A stretch of DNA of 64,000 nucleotides, from NCBI GenBank assembly GCA_003342895.1, contig PTFA01000050.1:3707284-3771283 (forward strand), in the 5' to 3' direction. Source of the stretch: Casuarius casuarius (taxonomy: Eukaryota; Chordata; Aves; Casuariiformes; Casuariidae). Position numbers and translations under genes: made by a program. The notes beneath the pieces were generated by a model, which was not told where the DNA came from, did not search any database, and saw only the letters and a list, made by a program, of their open reading frames with translations. Position 1 is the first letter of the stretch; each line of letters starts with the position of its first letter. Shown one piece after another: positions 1 through 12,439 of this stretch.

Positions 1-2092
1 CAAAACACTTCCTTTAGAGCTATACAGTAAAGGTACAGTAGTATTAAGCAAGAACATGGTTTATTAGGATGTCATAGCTTAACAAAAACATGTTTTTTCC
101 TGTTACTTCAGCCTGTTCAGAAACTGCTGGTGACGCTTGCATCTAATCGGGATCTCAATCAAATCTAAGAAAAGTAAGACAAATGCCTCAATAACTTCCT
201 GTGAGGTTTGATTGTGGTGGCTTTCACACAAAGGTGGTCCAGACTGTGTTAATATCGCACAAACATACCAGGAGTTTGTATATGTGGTAGTCTGGTATCC
301 TGCAAATTGGAATGATGCTATCTAAAGTATCCTGGTTGATCACTTATTCATTATCCATAGGGAGACAATAGGCACTACAAAAGAAGGATTCTAAATTCGT
401 ATCCTGTGTCACAGGAGAGGTGTTTCACTCTACAAGGTATCTTGAGGGTACTGCACTGTGCTATTAGCAATACCTCTTAAAATTGGTTTTATTATTAAAT
501 GCATTTTTATTTTATTCATAATTTTAAAAATTAACAGATACATAGATCTTATTCCTAAGCTCATTCTGTATTTAAATGTATATATTCAAAATTATGAACT
601 TGCTGTGCATTACCTGCCAAGACTTGAGAATGGATTTACTCTTTTGCATGAGATAATAAGCTCTTCTTTGCACTTCTTTCACTAGCTTAGGAATTATAAA
701 TGCTAATGGTAGTGAGGAGTGCTGACAGCTTTTAGAAACAAGTGGTGAAGTAATAAAAAATTAGTTATACAAAAGGCAAGCCTGTGCACTTAAAGATTAA
801 TAGAAAGTATAAGCAGGAAGCTAATTTATTGGAAACAATTGAGGAAAAGGAGACATATATACCAGCTGATCTTAGGTTGATTGAAAATAGCCATATGATG
901 TAGGCATGAAAAAAACAAATGCGGTTGTAGAACTGCAACAGGAAATGTTAAGGAAATATTCAAGCTCTAATGTAAAGCTCTTATGAGATGTCTTTTGGAA
1001 CATTATATTTTGGCTACCTATGTTCAAGAAAAATGAAAAGAAAATGGAGCATGTCCTGAGAGATGGCTGTGATGAGTATGGAAAAGGAGAACACCTTTCT
1101 TTTGAGAAGTCTAGAAGAGCTTGGTTTCCTAACTGTATGGGTTGTTTTTGAAGAGAGAGAAGGTACCAGTGTAAAGAGTTAATTTTGTTCTTCCCTGAGA
1201 GCTCTTTATATGAGTTAAATGACACAGTGAGCGTAAAAGGCACCATTGGTTGCCAGGAGTAAGGTCAGAAACTAGATATCAAGCAATTAGAGAAGCTTTC
1301 CATATTGAGTAGGTGGTCCCCTAATTGTTTTTAAAATAGAGCTTAGTACATTTTATCCACTGTTTCCTCTAGCTGCAGAATGGACTGTTACTTAAGTTCC
1401 AGTTCTTACTTCTGTTACCTAGTGGCATCAGAAGTAGAAGCAGCCCTAAATTTTGTAGTACTGGCAGTTCAAAGCGACAACAACTTTTTAAATGAAGTTT
1501 GAAATGAAATCTCAATATTTAAGGAAGAATATTTAGATCCTGAAATTGCTGAAAAAATTAATTGCCCTTACTAGGGATATCAAATGAGGCAGATTATGGC
1601 CTTAATCCTAAATTTAGGCATGGCTGACAGCTCTCAGTCATGAGCAAAAGTAGATGGGGAATGGTCCTGTGGAGCAGCTGAAGCCCCTTTTAGTCTGTCT
1701 GTATTTTCACATGTTCTGAGTCACTGTCCACATGTTAGTATATCTTTTTATCTATTTAGCTCTGTAATACTGAAGTTGATACTTCTATAAAATAAGCTTT
1801 TGACTGTTTTTACTGTATTCTGCCAAGTAAATGTCACAATATTCTAAAACCACATTGGAACTTGTCCTAGCTAATGTTAGATGTTGTTAGGCACTGGAAA
1901 TTCAAATTAAAAACTGTTATACCTACTATTTTTTTCACTTTGGAATCAAATGACTGCGTTTTTTAATCAATAATTAGCTGAGCAGCCGTGAAGTATAGGA
2001 GTCAAAGGCTTTTCTTCTTTTCTGTGGTTGTACAGAGACAGCTAGTATCTTCTCTTCCATATTTAATCAAAGATTTTAATTTTGTTCCATAG
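1..2092 (+). other. Part of the last intron of N4BP1
   Basis: This stretch lies upstream of the terminal N4BP1 exon and holds no open frame that I recognise. It is AT-rich, unique-looking sequence without an obvious transposon. It ends in a pyrimidine-rich tract and a usable acceptor (TTGTTCCATAG, AG at 2091-2092), which sets the exon boundary. That it is intron is inferred from the exon that follows. The short ORFs inside it are what chance gives in AT-rich DNA. Confidence 0.7.
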
Positions 2093-2429
2093 AGATTTTC
2101 TGTCAGCACAGAAGGCTTTACAGAGCGGTGGACAATATTCTTCTGAGAAACCTTTCTTCGTACCAGTCCCCAAACCAACTAGTAGCAATCGACAGTCTAA
2201 AAGCCAAATACGTGGCGATCATTCACCAACCTGGCTTCCACTGGAACCAAACATACAGGCTTGTCTAGCGATTCCACCACAGAGATCTGCCTCAGAAACA
2301 GTACAGCTAAGAGAAGCCCTAATAAAAATATTTCCTGATTATGAACAAAGACAGAAGATTGATCAAATACTAGCTGACCATCCATTTATGAGAGATCTTA
2401 ACGCACTGTCTGCCATGGTGCTTGACTGA
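2093..2429 (+). CDS. N4BP1: NEDD4-binding protein 1, C-terminal coding exon (partial gene)
   Basis: This is the last coding exon of a gene I read as N4BP1, an NYN/PIN-domain endoribonuclease that restrains NF-kB signalling and degrades some viral and cellular RNAs. Only the C-terminal 111 residues are here; the KH-like and NYN nuclease domains must lie on exons to the left. After the acceptor AG at 2091-2092 the exon begins with the third base of a split codon (phase 2), reads [10 protein letters not shown] onwards and stops at TGA 2427-2429. The first part is low complexity and rich in Ser, Pro and Gln, as in a disordered linker. The last 40 or so residues form a compact helical module with [14 protein letters not shown] and a terminal [11 protein letters not shown]. 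This fits the CoCUN domain of N4BP1, a ubiquitin/NEDD8-binding relative of the CUBAN domain in its paralogue KHNYN. The assignment is from remembered family features, not a search; KHNYN is the main alternative. Confidence 0.82.
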
Positions 2430-2640
2430 GTATTTTACAGGGTTTTTATATCAAGACTGATCTGTCTAACTTCGAATGTCAATGTGAAGAAAAATGTTGC
2501 TCTGTGTTACGTTACATTGTGAATATTCAGAATCTAATTTTATTTGTATAAACAAAGATATTTTTTGTGTATGTTTCTATTGCTAATAGATGCCAGGTTT
2601 TTGGTAAATTAAAAACTGCTGCTACTACAGATTTGTATTA
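2430..2640 (+). other. N4BP1 proximal 3' UTR
   Basis: AT-rich sequence runs from the stop codon to a first plausible cleavage site. An ATTAAA hexamer lies at 2608-2613 and a T/GT-rich element (TTTTCTGTG) follows at about 2644-2652, the usual layout of a poly(A) site. If used, this gives a short 3' UTR of about 200 nt. Read lengths or poly(A)-site data would settle it. Confidence 0.5.
2608..2613 (+). promoter_or_regulatory. ATTAAA poly(A) signal, proximal N4BP1 site
   Basis: The common variant hexamer ATTAAA lies about 180 nt after the N4BP1 stop and is followed within 40 nt by a T/GT-rich stretch. It is the first convincing signal downstream of the gene. Confidence 0.5.
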
Positions 2641-5600
2641 ATATTTTCTGTGAAAAAAAAACCCACAAATCTTCTGCTTCACTTGAATTGAACTTATTAA
2701 AACAGTTCTAAAGAACTGTTATCACTTCAAAATAGTGTTAGCACTTTTTAAAACTCCTTTCCTCAAAGGGGAAAAATCATATCAGAAGATGAAAAATGAC
2801 TCTTACATTTTCAGACATATTTTCCAGATGTATGCATAACTTAATGTAACATAAGCCATGCACCTACCAGGTAACATAATCAGGGTTTTGCATGTAGAGT
2901 ATAGATACTCCTGGAAAACCTGTGCTCTAATAGCACCTCCTTCAATTTATGATCTTCTAAACATATCTCCATGGAAGTACAACAGATCCTTTTAGTATTT
3001 TCAGATATGAATACTGCTGTGTTGTATGTCAACATGCTTTCATTAGGCCTCCTTTGTGGATTTTGGAAGTAGTCTGTATATTCCAGAGGTCTGTGAACTG
3101 CAATTTGGAGATCATCACTATACTGGAGTAGTGAATGTTTGGTGTGTTGTTGAAGTACTGTCACTAGGTGGCATTGTGCATCTGTTGGTTTGTAATGATC
3201 AAGAAGGTTTCTGACTTGCATTGAGAAGTGGTAGTTCTTATACAAAGAAAAATTAAATTCAAGACATAGCAATTGTAAGAGTGAAAAATTGAATATTATA
3301 TCAATAATTTACAGGTAAACAGCTTTCTGATATTGCAGGCAACTAGGAAGCAGTGTATGTATGGGTAAAATCTTAGTGCCCATGGAGTGAAAACAGACCA
3401 AGAAAATCCATTTGCTTGTTCACTCAGGTTGTGAGGTACTACTACCTTAGAGTAGTTGGGAGAGGGAAGTTTTAAATTAGAAAGTGTAAATTCACAACTC
3501 ACCTCAGTGGGAAATATTTGTAATGCTTTCAAAGATCTGTTGTATCTATATTGTTAAAGATACTAAAATTGTTTTGAAGGAGTATTCATGGTAAAAAGAA
3601 TTTCTAATTTAAAAACAATCTGCTCTACTTCCTGGTTGCCCTTATCATGCCCTATTCTAATTTTTAGTGCTGTAATAGGCTAACAGAATGGTGTTTTTAT
3701 GTAGAAACTGCATGCTGTCTTGTGTGCAGTTAGTAAGCTACAGTATTCAGTCAGCTCCACCCCATTAAATCTGTTTTGGGATCTAGCCCAAAAGTAGCGT
3801 GAAAAAAAGGAATCACAATTCACAAAGGTTGACCACTTAGAACCACTCTCAAGAGCAGGAACAAAGTGAAGATTACTGTGTGTCTGTGTCTCTGTACATA
3901 CTTAAGACTGCCATACCTTCCCTTTAACAGGTTTCTGGTGCAATGTTTTCAAATTAGGAAAAGCAAATCAGATTGTAAAAGCTGGGGCAAAAAAAATGAG
4001 GCTAATAGGCCCGTATTAAACTTCCGAGGTGTAGGCTTTCTCTCCAGTAGGAGTTCCATGGGTTCTGAAATCACTGCTTGCTTAGAAGCAAAAGAGCTGG
4101 GATATACTGAGGAAAGGAGGGAGTTGAAAGTCTCTTTTTGTCTTCTTGGATGGCTATTTTGTATGCTTTATGAAGTTATAAATGGAAGGCAGAGTTCTGT
4201 TGTTCCTTCAACAGGAGTGAACTAAAAGCTGACTGTAGCAGGAGCTAAGGAGATATATTAGGAACAATTCTTGCAGCATCTGAAAAAACAGGAGTGAGGA
4301 CAGGGAAAGAATTTATTGAATATTTTTCTACATCCAAAAGGACAAACCTTAGTTTTTTCTGTATACCTCAGTGGGTCATTCGTTGGTCAGGGGCAAAGTC
4401 ATCCTGACCAGCACTTTTGTGTTGCGTGATCAGCAAGTTCTGTCCACATAAAAGCTTAGGCAGGTCCCTAAAGCCTATTGACGTGGGTTCCAGATGGTAC
4501 CATTTTAATGAAGGAGTAAAGGGAGTTTTAGTAAGGGAGCAAAGCTCCACCAGTTGAGGACTTCTCATTAAGAAGGACAGAATCCTGAGGAAGATGAGGG
4601 TGATGGTGAACTGGATAATTCTGCATAGTGCTACATCTGGAGTGAATCATGGGGACTTTGGTCAGCTTTTTAATACCTAAGAAGCTGTTGTAGAGGCACT
4701 CAAAAGAATCAAGGAAATGGACCAAGACTGATGCAAGCTATTTCATCACTCCTTTGCATACTCAAAACTGAAACCAACTGTGCTGTATAGAAGTGCAGAT
4801 GAAGAAATATCTTTTTGTTTTCAATTTTTTGTCTTAGAGGAGAAAGAAGATAAAGATCAGAATATTACCCTGCAGGGGCAACAAAGATAAGTACCATGTT
4901 GATTACTATCAAATGGGGGAGATTCAGTGAAGTATGTAAAATCTTTACTAGCTAGCAATGGGGTAAAGAGCTATATTAAAACTAATAAATTCTAATGTGT
5001 CATTTCTGTGCTGAACATCAGATTTGAAAAGAATCAAAAAAGACAAATATAGCATCAACTGTTCAGCAGAGTGGGATCTGATTACTTTTGCATGATGCAA
5101 GAAGCCTAGCTGGGAATAGTAGTTTTCTAAAACCTGTAATCTTACCACTTTCTTGATTTGACAGACAAATTAATTGATTTTGATAGCAGAAGCCTACTGG
5201 TGGACATTAAAGCAAGCTGCCATAGCTGAAGTCCATGTAAAATGAAACCCAGTGAGGCCAAAGATTCTTAGTTTTCCTTTTTGTTTTTTCTTTTTTCCCC
5301 TGGGTTCTATTATTCTTTCAGCTTTGAGTTTTAAATGTTACAGCTCTGTTAATGAGGAAGATTGCAAATGTAACCAGTAGTGCCTGAATTTTCCTTGAAG
5401 AAGATAAGTGGAGCGGCTGCAATGCTATATATGGTGCATATATAATGCAATGCATATGGTGGAGGAACACCCAGGGTGGCATCTCAACTGCCCTTAAAAT
5501 GAAACCATCAGTGTCTCTGTTTTGTCTTCACTTGTTCTTAGTTCTTTATTAGCTTGTTTAAGTGCAAACAGTCTTAAAATCCTGTCTTTCAGTGTACAAA

Positions 5601-5880
5601 AGAACTAGCACTGAATGAAGCCCAGCAGCCTAGCAAGTGTTCTTGGAACCAACATCATCAGAAACTCATCAGAACATGTTTTTGGTGGAGGGCGGGGGGT
5701 TGGCGAAGAAAATACTATGCATGAAAGTTGGTCTGTGATGCACCTTTATCAACACTACAAAGTGCTCAAAGTGGAATGAGGAGAAGGTAAAGTCTGAGTG
5801 CAGAATTATCCCTTTCTAAGTCTGAAGGTAACCAGGATGTTCCTGATGCCTAGAATAAAGTGGTTTTCTGTGAGATTGTA
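2641..5880 (+). other. Possible extended N4BP1 3' UTR
   Basis: No gene or transposon is recognised in this interval. Mammalian N4BP1 transcripts carry a 3' UTR of several kilobases. A canonical AATAAA at 5854-5859 followed by TGGTTTTCTGTGAG would end a UTR of about 3.4 kb, and a further AATAAA lies at 6134-6139. The continuation of the UTR through here is inference from gene structure in other vertebrates. Short ORFs in this region show no family resemblance. Confidence 0.35.
5854..5859 (+). promoter_or_regulatory. AATAAA poly(A) signal, candidate distal N4BP1 site
   Basis: A canonical AATAAA is followed after a few bases by a T/G-rich element. It would terminate the long-UTR form of N4BP1. 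A second AATAAA at 6134-6139 is an alternative. Isolated hexamers are frequent in AT-rich DNA, so this is weak without RNA data. Confidence 0.3.
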
Positions 5881-7394
5881 CATGTCACTAATACAGCTTT
5901 CAATTTATTGGTATTTCCATTGAAATGGGAAGATTAAAATAATATTTATTTGATCCTGGTCAGTGCGTCCTGTTGTCCAGGCTAAGATATTCATAATTCC
6001 AGGTAGACATAACTACTTTTACCTGAACAGAAAAACCTTGAGATTATCTGAAATAGTAAAAAGTGCCAAGACCAAGCAACAAGCAATACAAATTCCTGGA
6101 TATATGTATGATTTCCTAGCTCCATACTGAAATAATAAAATGTTGTAATCACCTGATTGCATTCAAGAGTGAACCATTTAGAAATGAATATATGTACATT
6201 AAAATTGCTATTATGGTTGCTGTGCAGTCTATAACTCCCTCTTAAACATCAGTAGTTGTTAGTGTGTGGTAACTAATGTGTATCTGCAGTTTAGCTGTGC
6301 TGTGATTCCTTATACTGCAAACAGTGCAGTTCAGATACCAAAGGCTTTCTGGATTAATCAATTTGGGATCAGCAGGAGTTAATAATTACAGCTCTCTATT
6401 CTGGCTCTTACAATGCTCCAGAATCTCAGACAGCTCATATTTCAGATATATTATCTGGTTCTGTGCTGGCAAAAGAGGCATACAGTCAGTGAGGTAGTTT
6501 TGCAAACAAGTATTTTATGCTCTGGTAGCCTGAATTTGTAACTCCTGCTGGACCTCAGCTGATTCCATGCAGTGTCTCTGTACTGTGTTTCCCAGTGTGC
6601 CCCGTAATTTGGTATTTGGGCTCTTTTCCCCTTACCAGTTTTAATGTATTGCATGTTCCAGGCACCTTTCCAATCATCTTGGAAAGCAGAGTTCACTGAA
6701 CTATTAAGAGAAAAAGCGCATCGGTTTGAAAATGTGAAACATACTGTGATATTTACTGCAATATGTATGTAGTATATTTCCTAATGCTAACTTACATGTA
6801 GAGAGAAAAATACAAAACCTTGTCAAAATATTCTGTTTTGTGGGAAAGCTGTTGTTCACTGAAAAAAAAAAAAAGAGGAAAAGCTTAATGTGAGTAGGTA
6901 AAAATCTCTAGAGAAAGACTGTCTCAGGATTGAACAGAGCAAAATCAAGCTTTTTCCACCTACCGTCACATGGGGGCATTGCACAGATCCAGTGCTGAGC
7001 TTGCTGAGGAGGAAGGAGTACCTCCTGGCAGCGGGCAGCAGTGCTCTCGTCTGGTACATGGCAAGTGCCCATTTGCACTTTTGCCTATGAAAAAATAGGA
7101 AGCAATTAATGATAAAATAAGTGTAAACTGTGTTTTGTTTACCACAGAGAGTGAACATGCACAGGGACAATTTGTAGTTCAAATATTACCGTGTAATTAA
7201 TTATCTGCCTATATTTCCGTTCTTTTTGTAGACAGATCTGAGACAACACTTGGATTTTACCTAGGTGGAAAACATGGAAAAGGCTGGACTTGGACATGAG
7301 GAATTACAGAATTGCCAAGGAGAATATTAATAATCAAGTTTTGTGGTTCTTTTATTTTTCATTCTTACCTACCAAGATGTTCCACCCACGTGAC
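5881..7394. other. Unassigned non-coding stretch
   Basis: I see no gene, no recognisable transposon and no strong regulatory structure. It includes an A13 run at about 6861-6873 and short ORFs of chance length on the minus strand. It separates the N4BP1 3' end from the CpG island. Confidence 0.6.
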
Positions 7395-7476
7395 AAGCAT
7401 AACCATTCCCATTTCTCAAACAGAGACACTGAGGCACAAGAAAGAGAGCCGGCTTGCCCAGAACCACTCAGCACGG
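7395..7476 (+). repeat. MIR-like SINE fragment at the edge of the CpG island
   Basis: The text around 7407-7475 follows the MIR core: an ATTTCTCAAACAGAGACACT segment where MIR has a conserved 'cattttacagatgaggaaact', then GAGGCACA, then CTTGCCCAGAACCACTCAGC where MIR has 'cttgcccaaggtcacacagc'. The match is by eye and diverged, as expected of an ancient CORE-SINE. Its 3' end runs into the GC-rich island, so the element may have been taken into a promoter or first exon. Confidence 0.55.
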
Positions 7477-7965
7477 CAGACGGGACCGGCGGCCGAACCC
7501 CGAGCGCCAGTGCCTCATGACGGTAGCGGGCTCCTGGGTAACCCCCTCCTCGTCCCCCGGCAGCACCTCTCCCGTCGAGGCAGACGTCCGGGGCTGAGGC
7601 GAGGGCTGCTCTCCGCCAGCGTGGCCCTCCTCAGCGCTGCGGGCGTCCATCTTGTTCCACCTCAGGTGAGCCGTGGTGCGGGAGGGAAATGGGGCGCCGG
7701 GAAGGCAGGGAGGGCGCTGGTGGGCGCGTCACGCCCCGGCGAAGGCTGTGGATCGCACGAAGACAGCCGAGAGCAGGGCAGCCACACGGTGTGTATGTGT
7801 TTTGGGTAAGCTCGAATCCACCTGCTCCCTCTGTGCCGGTAGGCCGAAGGGAACATGGCAGCGTCGGTATCAAATCGAGCCGCAGGCAGCGCGCAATGCT
7901 GAATGGTGGACGCACAGCGTGCGGGGTGGCGGAGGGGTCTCTGGAGGGCGCGGAGGTGTGCTTGT
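7450..7965. promoter_or_regulatory. CpG island, candidate (bidirectional) promoter
   Basis: The sequence changes abruptly from AT-rich to GC-rich. By hand count there are about 30 CpG dinucleotides in 7441-7740, and the richness persists to about 7960. Most of the window has only occasional CpGs, so this is a likely unmethylated promoter. A consensus plus-strand donor CAG|GTGAGC lies at 7663-7668 and a second, GG|GTAAGC, at 7804-7809. On the minus strand, TAG|GTAAGA (complement of 7361-7371) would end an exon leaving the island leftwards. Open frames crossing it differ in every reading frame and none resembles a known protein. It may be an lncRNA promoter or an upstream promoter of the next gene (SIAH1 in other vertebrates). 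No TATA box is evident. Confidence 0.55.
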
Positions 7966-10900
7966 GCTCTCAAATAACTGCCCGAAGATAGTCACCTGTC
8001 TTTTCTACTTTGGCTATGTTGTCATGATACAAATGCTGCGTAAACTCTATCTGTAGTAAAGGAGCTGGGATTCAGTCTTTTTACCTCAGTATATACAGTA
8101 AGATCCTCTGTTCATATAAATAGGCTTGCTGCAGCTGAAGGCAGAGATTTGGGGGTTTTTCTTGTCCTCAGTGATTGACCTATGCCTGAAAAACGTTAAA
8201 TGTGATGTTCTTATTTTGAAATAAATGTTCATACTTGGACTTAATCAGGAATAGATGAATCACTTCAAAATCACAGAACTGCATAATTGCTTAAGCGTAC
8301 AAACATGTTTCTTGCAGAATTTGTCACATAAAACACACGACACGTATGTCTTCTTTCATTTACGTGCATCCTGGCTTCGCACACATGCATTTTTTAGGAA
8401 CTGGGGCAAAGAATGTTGCGATTCTTACTCTTTCATCTGAAATCTGTTCCTAAAGCATGTTCTGTGCTACTCAATATTTGGCTGCTGAAAAAACAACTCA
8501 TTTTAATTAGGCTACACTGACTTGAGGAAAAGGTTTTGGGGACATGAGATAAGATCCTGCATTGTCCAGAGAGTAGTTCTGGATTTAAGCTTTGTTGCGG
8601 CCCTCCCAGCTGCTGCCGGTTTAGAGTCTGTGCGGAGCTCCGTGCCTCTCCTCAGCGTTTCCTCAGGACACAGCCGAGGGAAACCCTCCGATAACAGCTG
8701 GGGTTTCCTCCCTTTCTATGCTAAGATTTTTTTTTATTTTGATTAGAAGCAGTGTTTTCAATGAAAATAGCAGGGACCATCTTCTATGAGTAAGAGTGTT
8801 GGAAAAGTTACTCTCTCCCTTGCAGAATTTTATCGAATGCCCATCTCCCCGATGAAGTCTTTTAACTCTGATTTTGGTATGAGGATGATTAGAAGATTTT
8901 TGTGACAAAGTCAACAGATCACTGTCAAAAGGAGTTTTTTTATCTAAGTTTTAGAATAAGAAATACATAATATAAGTAATTCAGGTTGTAAATAAACAAA
9001 GCTATAAATGATTACTAATATTCAGCACTGGTACTGCTGTTTTTCCCTTCTGTTTCAGTGCCTTATTAGGGCAGTTTGTTTTCTGGAAGAACATTTCTGA
9101 ACTACCTGTTGCAATAGCAGAGAAAATGCCAGAGAAAGCACCACAAAAGCAGTGAATTACGCCATGTCTCCCTGTGACTGACAGTGTTTCCTTCTGGCTC
9201 ACAAGCTCGCAGGCTGTATTTGATATGAATTCCTTTCTTGCTGGAATTTTTTGGAGCTGCATCCAGTGCTATTTTTAGGGCCTGATTTATGTTCTGCATG
9301 GTTCTGTCTTATTGGGAAGCTTGTAGCCCTGGTACAGTTCATGTATATGACATGTAATTTTAGTAAATGTTATGTAAAATAATAATTACTTTACAAATCC
9401 AAAGATCCCCTAATCTGCCGTGGGCTGTGTGATTTGCTATAAAACATAGTAGAGGATTCTGGTATTTGGAGGAGTCTGGTTACAAAGCTAGGTGTGCCTC
9501 TAATATATCCAGTTTCTCCCTTTTAGCACAGAAGGCCTTATAGTAGTCCAACTAATCATACTTAAAATATTTTTAGTGCCCCAGGACATTTTTCACCTGT
9601 CTGTGTATGCACTTATGTTTAAGCTGTTACATCCTACTGTTGAAACATTGCGGCTCTGTAGTGACTTCAGAGAAACCAACAAATCTGTGCTAAATAAGTT
9701 CTGTAAGATTGCATTATATCATTTTAAGGAGTTAATTCAAAGGAAGCATTTTTGAAAAGGAAGCTGTTTCAGAATATGTTGGTTCTTCATATCAGTCTCC
9801 ACTTGAGTGCATTTTTTTAACGGTTGCAGGAATGTTACTTTCAATGTTTTAAGAGAACTAAAATGCTACTTTTTTTGTTAAAAATGAGAAACTAAGCTCT
9901 AATGACAGATTTCTGACAAAATACACCACTTAAAGTTTTATTTTTTTATCATTTGTCATGAAGCACAGGAATCACTGTGATTCAAACCCAAAGTAAGCTG
10001 TAATTTTTCTATCTAGCTTTTAAATGAACATACAATATTGAATATACTGAGTCTTAGTGTTATTAATTTTTAGCGAAAAATTTGAGCAAAATATTATTCA
10101 GAGGCTATTACTAAAAGCAATGGCTGGCTTGCAGATATGTTGGTATAGACTCCCATTCCCTTTTTTTTTTTTTTTCCCCGAAAAACAGATGTTAAATTTA
10201 ATCTGTGGGTACTTCAGTTCTTTAACTTTATGTAATGATTTTGAAAATGTCCCTCTTTTAATAGTAATTAAAAAAAAAGACTAGTCATAAACTATTTAAA
10301 ACATTTTCTGAAAAGATATACCAGTGCCAATGACATTCTTGTAACTGTAGAGGGAGCCAGTTGTTAATTCTTCTGTTTAGAGGTAAACAGTTGCGTTCTT
10401 AGCCTCTAAAGAAAATGTAGAGCACTGTGGGAGGATGTATGACAATAACAGATATTTGCACAGCTACCCAGCCTTAATGCAGAAGCTCATTTGTATGTGT
10501 TGTTGTATCTTTTTACACTTTTATTAGTATTCTTAATGCTGTATGGTGTCTTTTGCTTGCTTCGTGGTTGAGGAAGTGTCATTTTTTTTCTGTTTGCTAA
10601 TAGTTTACATTTGAGATGCAAATAAATAGTAGTTGGTATTAAAAAATAGTAGTAATAAGTTTGCCTTTGATACAAGGTCTTTGAATTCCAAGCTGCAACC
10701 AGAAATCTGCTGTTTGGACAATTCTGATTGATTTCTTATATGGTGATATCTTAATTTTTAGGAAAAAAAGACATTCAGAAGAGTTATGTTAAAAATCAGA
10801 AAAGATATCACAGATTTGCATAACAGGACCAGAGCAGAACTGGCTGCCTAGTTTTGCCAGAAGTCAGTGAGCCGTAAGCCAGAATACTAAAACTGAGGCA

Positions 10901-12439
10901 GAAAGGGGCCAGCCCTTCTGCTGGGCTGGTGACTTCTGAGCACACAAGACTAATGACACTGAAACCAGTGAGCCTGACTTCTTTATGTAAGAAGCATTTC
11001 TATAACTTGAATCCAAAAGAGCCCAAGTCAGTCTTGTCTCTTGCAAAGACAAAGAAAACCAGAAATATCTAAAAGGCAGAGCATGAAAGTCTGGCAATCT
11101 TCTCTGAGAGGAGGAGGAAATATGCTGTGGTTAATAAATACTTTTCTGCAGGAGATCTTTGCAGTATAGGGCCATGAATTAAAAAAAGCACATCAGAGAT
11201 CTTTGCCAGATCTCATACTGGCAAAACACCAAGAATATGGATAATGACATTCTTGAAATTCTGAAGTGAGGAAGGGGCTTTGAGTTAGTAATATTTGACT
11301 TTCACTGGAAACAAATCGATGTTTTCTGTTGTAAGTGCAGCTACCCAAGTATTCTTTACACTTAGGAAATAGAACTTGTTGAATTTTAACCTTTTAGTCC
11401 ACTTTTATTCTCTTGACGTAGATGTAGGAAAGTCTAGCAGCTGCTGTCATCTAATGTAAAGAGAAATTTTTAGGGCTGAATGTAACCTAGTCTGAAACAT
11501 TTAACATCAGCATAAACTCAATTTCACAATGCTCTAACTCATTTTCCTTCCAGTGCTGAGACAAAAACTGACTTTTGAGTAATAAATAAGCAAATAGCAC
11601 TGAAAATTAAATGATTTATGACGATACATGAAATAAACTTGCAGAGTTTGTACCAATTCAGTGTGTGCACACAATTGTTTTTGTTTAAAACTATTCAATC
11701 CACTAAAAATTGACTACAAATTATTTAGGGCTCCGAACTGTGTGTGGTATGTGTTTTAGTGGTTTAAAAGGTTGCCAGTGTTATTTGCTAGAGATTCACT
11801 TCAGCTATCACTGCTACTGGAGGAGTACTGTATGCTGGATTCTCAGTTGTCACAGCTGGCATATTGGTTTAAACTGCTATAGGTCATGAGTCGGAGCCCT
11901 CAGTTCTCTGCTGTCAACAAAAATGCCGAGAAGATAAAGATATAGAAGCTAGATGGTTAGCCTTTGTTTTATAGCATGCATCAAAGCTTAGCTTTATATA
12001 CAGAAATCAAATTAAGCTTTCCAGTAGTACAGCAGCTATGAGTCTTCAAAATTATGATAGATTGAAATAATTCATGCAAAAGCCTAGAATATCTCATCTA
12101 TGCCATCTGGTAGGTTTAGTCTCAGGGCCTTTCAGGGACATTATTCAAACGTTTCTGGTAGGAGGTGAGTGTAATTGCTACTTGAGGAGCTATTTGGGAG
12201 GGAAGGTTACGATTTCTCTTTATATAATATTTAATTATATAAAAATAATAAAGCAGCTTAAATGAGTTTGTAATGTTCCTGTAAACATGTAATGGCCCTT
12301 TATTTCTCTCATCACTGATGGGCTCTGGCATGTTTTTAGTTTATATCATAACTCTCTAATAGTGAGTGATACATAGGAAAAAGGATGTAATAGGAGTCTG
12401 CCTCAACTTGTGTGTATCTGAGTTCATAAGCCTATGGGC
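7966..12439. other. Unassigned non-coding stretch
   Basis: No gene is recognised. The sequence is AT-rich and mostly unique, with a T15 run at 10161-10175 followed by CCCC. Short ORFs on both strands have no resemblance to known domains. A moderately GC-rich patch at about 8590-8700 has a few CpGs but is too small to call an island. Confidence 0.6.

Noticed and set aside
7290..8056. Several overlapping ORFs of 60-165 codons across the CpG island on both strands
   Set aside because: Stop codons are rare in GC-rich DNA, so open frames occur in many frames at once. Their translations are Arg/Gly/Pro/Ala-rich and resemble no protein.
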